From Saussurea involucrata (lineage: Eukaryota; Streptophyta; Magnoliopsida; Asterales; Asteraceae), in NCBI GenBank assembly GCA_033807775.1, contig CM066317.1, positions 14,147,370 to 14,211,369 of the forward strand: a stretch of DNA of 64,000 nt. Direction: 5' to 3'. Made by a program: the position numbers and the translations under genes. A model generated the notes under the pieces. It saw only the letters and a program-made list of their open reading frames with translations. It did not search any database and was not told the DNA's origin. Shown piece after piece: positions 57,261 through 64,000 of the stretch. The first letter of the stretch is position 1. Every line of letters begins with the position of its first letter.

Positions 57261-60200
57261 TTGAAAATTCTTACAATCATGTCTTCTAAAGAATATCTCG
57301 CTATGGGATCTGAAACAAAGCCACCTGTTCTAATTCCTGAAGAGTACCAACAATGGAAAATACGAATGATCCAATTCTTGGATAACATAGATGAGAATCT
57401 GATGGTCTCTATTCGAGAAGGTCCTATCGAAGTCTACATCGATGTGGAAGCAACTCTTGAAACAGAAACAACTCCAGAAATTCCGGCAACGAGGGTGAAG
57501 AAGAACTATTCTCAATACACAGCAGAACAGAAAAATAGGCATGCAATAGACAAAAGAGCGATCACATTGATGACACTTGCAGTTCCGAATGAAGTTCTTA
57601 ACAGAATTGATAGTGGTTCATCAGCCAAGGAAATGTGGGATGAACTGGAAAGACAAATGTTAGGAACTGTCAGATCGATACAAGCCAAGTTAAATCAAAG
57701 CATAAATGCTTATGAAAGGTTCAAGGCTAAAGAATCTGAAAGCTTGACTCAGACATATAGTAAATTATGTACTATACTGAATGATTTGAGAAGGAATGGG
57801 CTGAAAAAGACAAAGTCAGAAATTAATTACAAATTTCTGAACAGTCTAAACTCTGAATGGTCATCATTTGCTATAAGTCTACAAATGAATAAGGACATGT
57901 GTGAAGAAGATCTAAATGATCTATTTTGTGTTCTTAATCAGCATGAGGACTCTGTTAAAATTGTGGTTGAAGAAAAGAAAAATGTTGCAGAACAATTAGC
58001 TTTTCTGTCAAAGTCCAAAAGTGTGAAAACACCCAAGAAGGCAGTGTATCTATCTGAGATACCAAATCTGGAGGAGTCTGATAAGGAAGAGGGATCAGAA
58101 GAAGATGAGGATATCAAAATGATTGCTGAAAAGTTGGCCTTGTTGACTAATACTTTCAACAAGAGGTATGGAAAAGGAATATATCAGGGCAAGTTCAGGA
58201 AAGAGCAGGGAAGTTCAGATTTCAAGAAAAGAGAAGAGAGAGGAGAAAGTAAGTATGAAAAGAAGGAAGAAAGAAGAGAAGAAAATAGAGAAGAGAAGGA
58301 AGAAAGAAAAGAAAAGAATCTGTGCTTCAAGTGTGGAAAGTCTGGCCACTTTGCAAAGGATTGCAAAGTGAAAATTGTGAAAGATTATGAGTACTATACC
58401 AAAAAGGCTCAGCTGGCGAAGAAAAGAGATGATGAAGTGGCATTGTTAGCTGAACAAGAAAACTGGTTGTACTACACTTCAGATGAAGATGACTGCATAC
58501 ACTTTTCACAGATGCAGAGTTATATGGCAAAGATAAAGAATGAGGATGATTCTGACTTTGAAGATGTTGATTCTGAGTCATCTGCTGAGGTACATTATGC
58601 ACTTGAAATATACTTAATGACACAGATTGGTGAAATGAAAACTGAATTTGTTAAACTAAGAAAACAAATAAAAGGAGAAAGAAATTTAGTTAACAAATTC
58701 AGAATTGAAAAAGAAGTAATAAAAGAACAATTTGAGGAATTTGAGGTTGAGAAACAGAAATGTAAAACTGAAAATTCTGAGTTGATGAAAAACCTTTCTG
58801 AATTAAAAATTGAGCTTTCAAAAGTTAAGGATGAAAAGGGTGATTTACAAATAAAGTTTAATATGCTATTTGAGGAAAGAAAGAATTTATACACCAAAAT
58901 CAAAGAATTAGAAGATCTTAACTTGAAAAGAGGTCAGACTCAGCAAACATTAAATCTTGTTACAGGCAATGTAAAAGATACAAGATTTTATAATCCAAAG
59001 AAGGGATTGGAACTGGAAGAAAATGTTGTCTTAAAAAGAGCTCCAGTAAACTTGTATGATTTTGATAAGCTTCATGTTCCTAAACCAAAAACTCCAGAAG
59101 TTGTTGAAGTCTTTATAAGACCTGCAAGTTCTATCACAAGTTCTGACAGCTTACAGAAATCAAGTTCTAAAAAGCCTAAAGAAATAGTTTCTGAGTTAAA
59201 AACAGAAAAATCAGATGTTTCAGAAGAAAAAGTTAAGAAAGATATTTCTAAACCAAAAGAAGAGAAACCAAAATACAATGATACTAAATTCAAATATGAC
59301 TCTTTAAATGTCAGCTACAAAAATAAACAACAAAGTTTTTCTTATTCTGACATAGAAAGTATATTTGATACTAGTAAGGTTTCTGAAATAGTGAGTCAGA
59401 AATCTGAATCTTCTAATCAGAACTCTGATTGTTCTAATCAGTTTTCTAATTCTGAAGGTCAGAAATCTGAGTCTATTAATCAGAATTCTGATTCAAAGAG
59501 TCAGAATTCTGAGTCAACTGAAAATTCTGAAACAAAGTCAGAAGACTTTCTAGAACTTGAAAAGAGATTTAATCTTGTAAGTCAAGAACTTGAGGACCTA
59601 AGGAAAGCTTATGATGAACTTGAAAATGACTTGTGTGATTTGTATTTTGATCTTAAAAATGCTTTAAAAGAAAAGAATGTTTTTATTCAGAAAATAACAG
59701 AGCTTGAGAAACTGAAAGCTGAATATGATCTGTTCAAGATTAATGCTCTAAAAGAAAATGATAAATTCTTTAATGAATCAAGTACATATGAAAAAGGTGA
59801 ATCATCTAATTCATTTTCTAACAAAAATAAGTTGAATTTTCCAGAAAAAGAGGAAAGCAAAAGGAAAGATGATCTGAAAAGAGTTCCTGAGAAGACTGAA
59901 TTGAATTCTGATTCTGTACCAAAAGCTCATAGTTTCTGTAATAAATGTACATGTACTTTGAAAAATAGAAATAAAAATGAAAGGACTTATGGTACAGACT
60001 TGTTGTTACTTGCACAGAAAAATCTGACTTGTGTTCAATGTAAAAGTGATTCTTTTCAATATTCTCAGAAATGTCCAATAACAATAACATCTGTTTCATT
60101 CATAAGAAAAGATATTCAGAATACAGAAAAGAAGAATGATTCTGTTCCTCAAACTCAGAGAAAAGAAAAGATAAAAGAAGTGAATCATCAAGTGAAAGTC

Positions 60201-60452
60201 AAAACAAAGTATGAGAAAGTGAGTAATGTGAAAGAAAAGAAAGTTGAAAACATTGCAAAATCAAAAGTTACAACTTTCAAGAAGAAATTGAATAAATTTG
60301 TGAACAGAAAATGTTCTGACTTCATAAAAGTTCAAGGCAAATGGTGTTTAAAGAAAGATTTTGAATGGAAAGTAAAAGGCACTTTTGTTAAATCAAATGA
60401 CAAAGCTAACAAAGAAGGACCCATTCCAACATGGGTACCTAAAACTAACTGA
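57261..60452 (+). CDS. Copia gag polyprotein with long C-terminal extension, 1063 codons
   Basis: Structural capsid protein of the element. The second Met (MSSKEYLAMG, 57279) may be the true start. Residues ~20-240 are a copia gag domain (EYQQWKIRMIQFLD, SAKEMWDELERQM, LNDLRRNGLKK). A zinc knuckle CFKCGKSGHFAKDC lies at 355-368. Far longer than usual copia gag, it then runs through two coiled-coil regions, a Ser/Gln/Asn repeat (SQKSESSNQNSDCSNQFS, encoded by tcagaattctga-type repeats), a Cys-rich patch (CNKCTCT, CVQCKS) and a basic C-terminus ending TWVPKTN. It ends at TGA 60450-60452, directly in frame with pol. Uninterrupted, so possibly still translatable. Confidence 0.88.
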   Translation: MKILTIMSSKEYLAMGSETKPPVLIPEEYQQWKIRMIQFLDNIDENLMVSIREGPIEVYIDVEATLETETTPEIPATRVKKNYSQYTAEQKNRHAIDKRAITLMTLAVPNEVLNRIDSGSSAKEMWDELERQMLGTVRSIQAKLNQSINAYERFKAKESESLTQTYSKLCTILNDLRRNGLKKTKSEINYKFLNSLNSEWSSFAISLQMNKDMCEEDLNDLFCVLNQHEDSVKIVVEEKKNVAEQLAFLSKSKSVKTPKKAVYLSEIPNLEESDKEEGSEEDEDIKMIAEKLALLTNTFNKRYGKGIYQGKFRKEQGSSDFKKREERGESKYEKKEERREENREEKEERKEKNLCFKCGKSGHFAKDCKVKIVKDYEYYTKKAQLAKKRDDEVALLAEQENWLYYTSDEDDCIHFSQMQSYMAKIKNEDDSDFEDVDSESSAEVHYALEIYLMTQIGEMKTEFVKLRKQIKGERNLVNKFRIEKEVIKEQFEEFEVEKQKCKTENSELMKNLSELKIELSKVKDEKGDLQIKFNMLFEERKNLYTKIKELEDLNLKRGQTQQTLNLVTGNVKDTRFYNPKKGLELEENVVLKRAPVNLYDFDKLHVPKPKTPEVVEVFIRPASSITSSDSLQKSSSKKPKEIVSELKTEKSDVSEEKVKKDISKPKEEKPKYNDTKFKYDSLNVSYKNKQQSFSYSDIESIFDTSKVSEIVSQKSESSNQNSDCSNQFSNSEGQKSESINQNSDSKSQNSESTENSETKSEDFLELEKRFNLVSQELEDLRKAYDELENDLCDLYFDLKNALKEKNVFIQKITELEKLKAEYDLFKINALKENDKFFNESSTYEKGESSNSFSNKNKLNFPEKEESKRKDDLKRVPEKTELNSDSVPKAHSFCNKCTCTLKNRNKNERTYGTDLLLLAQKNLTCVQCKSDSFQYSQKCPITITSVSFIRKDIQNTEKKNDSVPQTQRKEKIKEVNHQVKVKTKYEKVSNVKEKKVENIAKSKVTTFKKKLNKFVNRKCSDFIKVQGKWCLKKDFEWKVKGTFVKSNDKANKEGPIPTWVPKTN

Positions 60453-61452
60453 CTATTGTTGCAGGGCTGTCATGTGTGGTTTTTAGATTCAGGAGCTTCA
60501 AAACACATGACAAGTCAGAAGTCTTGTCTATCAAACTTCACAGAAAAGGCTGGAGGAGCAGTAAACTTTGGAAATAACAGCAAAGGTCAAGTTAAAGGTT
60601 ATGGGGATTTAACAAAAGGAGATCTGACAATTCAAAAAGTTTTTTATGTTGAAGGATTACAACATAATCTTTTCAGCATAAGTCAGTTTTTAGACAGTCT
60701 TTGTCAAATCAAGTTCCAAATAACAGGTTGCATGATTTTAACTGAAAAGGATGTTAAAGTCTTCTGGGCCAAAAGACATATGGATTTATTTGTGGTTAAC
60801 TTTTCAAAATTACAAACATTAAATCCTGTTTGTCTTTTATCAAATTCAACTGCAAATGAATGCTGGCTATGGCACATAAGATGTTCTCATCTAAATTTCA
60901 AAGATCTTAATAATCTTGTTGCAAAACATCTGGTTAAAGGTCTACCAAAGATTAAATTTGAAAAAGAATCATTATGCTCAGCTTGTGAAATGGGCAAGTT
61001 GAAAAAGAGTTCTCACAAATTAAAAATGGACTCATCTTGCAAAGCACCATTAGAAATGATTCATACTGATCTTTGTGGTCCAATTTCAGTTCAATCTATG
61101 GGAGGAAAGAAATACATGCTTGTAATTGTTGATGAATATTCCAGATACACATGGGTTGAGTTCTTGAGAGCTAAGTCAGAAGCTGCTACTACATTGATAA
61201 ACTTTATCAAAAGAATTCAAGTTCTCTTACAACTTCCAGTTCAGAAAATCAGAAGTGATAATGGAACAGAGTTCAGAAATGAGACACTTCAGAATTTTTT
61301 AGAAAGTTCTAGGATTTCTCATAATTTCTCTGCTGTCAGAACTCCTCAACAAAATGGTGTTGTTGAAAGGAAAAACAGAACTCTAGTTGAAGCTGCAAGA
61401 ACCATGCTGGCTTATTCAAATCTTCCAACCTTCCTATGGGCTGAAGCAATTG
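60453..61452 (+). CDS. Copia pol, protease and integrase, 3' truncated by insertion
   Basis: In the same frame as gag after the single TGA. Protease active site WFLDSGASKHM; GAG-pre-integrase zinc region (WLWHIRCSHLNF, CSACEMGKLKKSSHK); integrase catalytic core with HTDLCGPIS, SDNGTEF and PQQNGVVERKNRTL, i.e. D, D, E all present. The frame is clean to LWAEAI, where the gypsy LTR cuts in. Expression would need readthrough of the TGA or splicing across it: ctaactgactattgttgcag resembles a branch point plus 3' splice site ending at 60464. Confidence 0.88.
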
Positions 61453-63854
61453 TGTAACGCCCCAAAAATTACAAGCAAATTTAAAATTTTAAAATAAACA
61501 TTTCATTGATAACAACTCATTAAATGATCCCAACGTTTCGTTTACAAACACATAATTAATATCTTTATAAAATAAAACCAGCGGAATAAATGTTTAATTA
61601 TTAAAATCATAAAGCAACCAGCTCTTCCCGCGCGCCAGTGTGTACTCGTCACGCCTTGGAGCCGCCCGTACCTGAAACCACAGTTTATTGGGAAAGGGTA
61701 AGCACGAAGCTTAGTGAATTCCAACACATGCGCAGATAGGAATTATATACACATCACCCCTATCCGCACATAAGCAACAACTCCACAGATACATAAAACG
61801 AGTAAACATCTACAAGTAATTATGTATCCAACACCTCGGTCCCATCGGACCCTCGGTCCCACCGAATTGTAATGTATCCAACACCTCAGTACCATCGAGG
61901 CCTCGGTCCCACCGAATTGTAATGTATCCAACACCTCAGTACCATCGAGGCCTCGGTCCCACCGAATTGTAATGTATCCAACACCTCAGTACCATCGAGG
62001 CCTCGGTCCCACCGAATTGTCATGTAACCAACACCTCAGTACCATCGAGGCCTCGGTCTCACCGAATTGTAATGTAACCAACACCTCAGTACCATCGAGG
62101 CCTCGGTCCCACCAAATTGTAATGTAACACATTTATACCAAGCATTCAAACCAATCAAATATTACACACCACAAACAACTAGTTCACACCACAAAGACAA
62201 TAATACATACAAACTATTATGACATGCATACAACCCCTAACTACACAGTGAGAGAACTCACCTCGAATGCGCGCCCAGCTTAATAACACAATTCAAGCTT
62301 CACAATTACGGTCACTTCCCAGCACCTAAATGCATGTTAAAACGTGTCAATACGAGATCCGGACCCTATGACACGACACACGCTTAAACCGTCACTAAAA
62401 CTAAATTCCGTTCACCCAAAACAGGTCTGTTCGGGACCTGTTTCGACCCCTTTAAACCCAGAAAATTCCCAATATTATTTCATGACCAGAAAGTACTCTG
62501 AGTTAGGGTTCCAAGGACATATTATACGCCTCCTAACGATTTTTCTACGATTTACTACGGATTTTACAAAAACAGTTTCCGGAACAGCGAAATTCAGCAC
62601 CTTTCAGTATAAAACGACAAATCGACCCATGCTACGTCCCGAACTGGGTTTTGCACAAAACACAGAAAAGTTTCTAGACTCAAAAAGGGAACTTTTGACA
62701 CCGGTTTCACCCCAAACCGAGTTACGAGCAGAAAGTTATGATTTTCGCAAGATCAAGGCAGATTCCAGAAGTTTTCACATGAAATGACGAAACACCGAAC
62801 TTGCGACCACTTTTTCGCCCAGTTAGAGACCGAACCAGTTTTTCGCTAAAACACGGAAAACGTGCTCGACCCTGAACTTGAACCGTGGGCGCCAGTTTCG
62901 GCTCAAACGGAGTTACGACGGAAAAGTTATGGTTACATGAAAACTGGACAGAAAACTAATTTTCACATAAATGACGATTGTAATTACGGTTACGCGATTA
63001 AGGTTACGGGTTGGGGTTTAGCTAACAATGGTTTACGAAAACTGGACAACACCCGGCACCACCCACTGCCACCTCCGGCCGTGGTGGTCACCGGCGGCGG
63101 CGGTATTTCCGGCGACTCTTATATACACGCACACGCACGCACACCCTCACGCACACACCACTCCATCCTCACACCACCGCTCTCCTTACTCCCGATCGTC
63201 CCACGCAAAAAGACACATACACCCACACAACCCGCCGCCCACCCACGGCCACCACAGCGGCGGCGTGCGGCGGTGGTTGTTCCACCGGAAAAACGAAAAG
63301 GAAAGGAAAGCGAAACGAAACGAAGAAACGACTTACTTGTGACGCCTACCCTCTTCCCCTCGACTTCTCCGACGAAAGGTGGTGTTGGCGGCGACCTCCG
63401 GCGGCAGCAGCGACGATCCTCCGGCGTCTCTCTCTCTCTCTTCGTTTCTCTTGTTCTTTTCCTCTCTCTCTTCTCGCTACCTCTCTCTCTCTCGATGATA
63501 GACTTCTCTATCTCTCTCTCTCGTTTCTTCCACACTGCCGCCTACCCAAGACCAAGGGATTAGGTTTATGAGATTGTTGGTTTGCTTGGCTTACAAGGAA
63601 AAAAAATAAAAACGAGATAGCAAGGGGGTGGGGAATCGGCCTTATTCTTGCATGGGCCGAGCCATGCCCAAATTTTTGGCTAAACCCAAGATTAGCCCCT
63701 CAAAACTTAACACTTGGCACTAAAAGACGGTTTAAAAAAATTTAATACGCATTTGGTCAAACTTGCTAACCCCGCTAGTAAAGATTCGCTAAAAGAACGG
63801 TTTAAAAAAATTTAATTAAAATACATATAAACATACCGGGACACGGGCTTTACA
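61453..63854 (-). repeat. LTR of the minus-strand gypsy element (2402 bp)
   Basis: Long LTR with a six-unit 50-base tandem array at ~61820-62119. Its other end (63040-63560) is GC-rich with (CT)n/(TCTC)n and cggcggcgg tracts that make long but meaningless open frames. Confidence 0.88.
61820..62119. repeat. 50-bp minisatellite inside gypsy LTR
   Basis: Six units of a 50-base repeat, built on aatgtatccaacacctcagt then accatcgaggcctcggtccc, nearly identical in units 2-6; the first unit is diverged. Units 4-5 show atgtaacc for atgtatcc. Confidence 0.92.
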
Positions 63855-63871
63855 ACTCTCCCCCACTTGGA

Positions 63872-64000
63872 TTAGACTTCGCCCTCGAAGTCTCTGCCTA
63901 CGAATAGCTCCGGATAGTTCTCCCTCATCTCAACCTCAGGTTCCTAAGTCCACTTGAAACCCCTACTAAACTTCTCGAATACTATTCTTACTAACGTACT
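63872..64000 (-). pseudogene. Gypsy pol C-terminus (chromodomain end), partial
   Basis: The last ~40 codons of pol: EPEVEMRENYPELF then VGRDFEGEV and a stop at 63872-63874. An in-frame TAG at 63944-63946 sits where related proteins have the Trp of a TWEPE motif, which suggests a nonsense mutation. The remainder is outside the window. Confidence 0.7.

Larger units (their letters stand above)
56587..61452 (+). mobile_element. Ty1/copia retrotransposon, 5' part, split by gypsy insertion
   Basis: LTR 56587-57070 (TGTTAGATCTGAG...GGACTTTCA), primer site TGGTATCAGAGC at 57073-57084, gag 57261-60452, pol from 60453. At 61452, inside the integrase-RT region, a gypsy LTR begins. Reverse transcriptase, RNase H and the 3' LTR are beyond the window. 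Confidence 0.9.
61453..64000 (-). mobile_element. Ty3/gypsy (Tekay-like) retrotransposon, minus strand, runs off window
   Basis: LTR 61453-63854 (TGTAACGCCCC at the left, GGGCTTTACA at the right). The internal side is at the right: on the minus strand a polypurine tract (AAGTGGGGGAGAG, 63856-63868) directly precedes the LTR, and the pol 3' end lies beyond. So this is the element's 3' LTR and the element is inserted in the copia pol. The expected left target duplicate is aattg (61448-61452). Confidence 0.9.

Noticed and set aside
61820..62119. Regular 50-base repeats resembling a CRISPR array
   Set aside because: Units are contiguous without unique spacers, and they lie inside a plant gypsy LTR; this is a minisatellite.
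62862..63563. 233-codon Pro/Arg/Ser-rich open frame
   Set aside because: It lies wholly in the gypsy LTR and is produced by GC-rich and (CT)n tracts; no domain.

Overview
The window is plant nuclear DNA. Evidence is GT-AG introns in a plant-type adenine phosphoribosyltransferase gene, chromovirus-type Ty3/gypsy and Ty1/copia retrotransposons primed by initiator tRNA-Met, Mutator-like elements (MULEs), tRNA-derived SINEs and MITEs. The first coding region resembles, from memory, an extra ORF common in copia elements of daisy-family (Asteraceae) genomes, so an Asteraceae species is the best guess; I cannot name it. More than 80% of the window is transposon or transposon debris. There is no CRISPR array and no prokaryotic feature.

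Region 1-46234 is a tandem segmental triplication with a unit of about 11.62 kb. The same junction occurs at 11303/11304 and 22922/22923, and the third unit runs out into unduplicated DNA at 46234. Each unit carries, left to right: a truncated minus-strand copia fragment (gag start, primer site, LTR), AT-rich spacer, a roughly 5.07 kb MULE (plus-strand transposase and a convergent minus-strand GRF zinc-finger gene), more spacer with a second SINE, and the left part of another MULE. Unit A (to 11303) has a copia element and a gypsy solo LTR inside its MULE. Unit B (11304-22922) is the cleanest copy. Unit C (22923-46234) gained an OTU-protease-type MULE (25170-28330), a full-length 8.26 kb Tekay-like gypsy element (30805-39064) and an element carrying an EXO70 gene fragment (42337-44089). 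It also has an approximately 900 bp deletion and a repair scar.

Region 47160-54054 holds the one convincing host gene. It is a complete six-exon minus-strand APT gene whose introns contain a 5'-truncated LINE and several MITEs while the coding frame stays open.

Region 54060-56586 is intergenic, with MITE-like sequence and an unrecognised minus-strand ORF (55268-55906). From 56587 a Ty1/copia element (LTR, primer site, gag of 1063 codons, start of pol) is split at 61452 by a minus-strand Tekay-like gypsy element that runs off the window end.

How the parts relate: the main MULE was dead before triplication, because all copies share a SINE in the transposase and shared stop codons. Its small GRF gene is nevertheless intact in all three copies. 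Later insertions are private to single units, so the other units supply natural empty sites. Diagnostic differences show unit C is a mosaic: copy-A-like to the left of about 41.1 kb and copy-B-like to the right.
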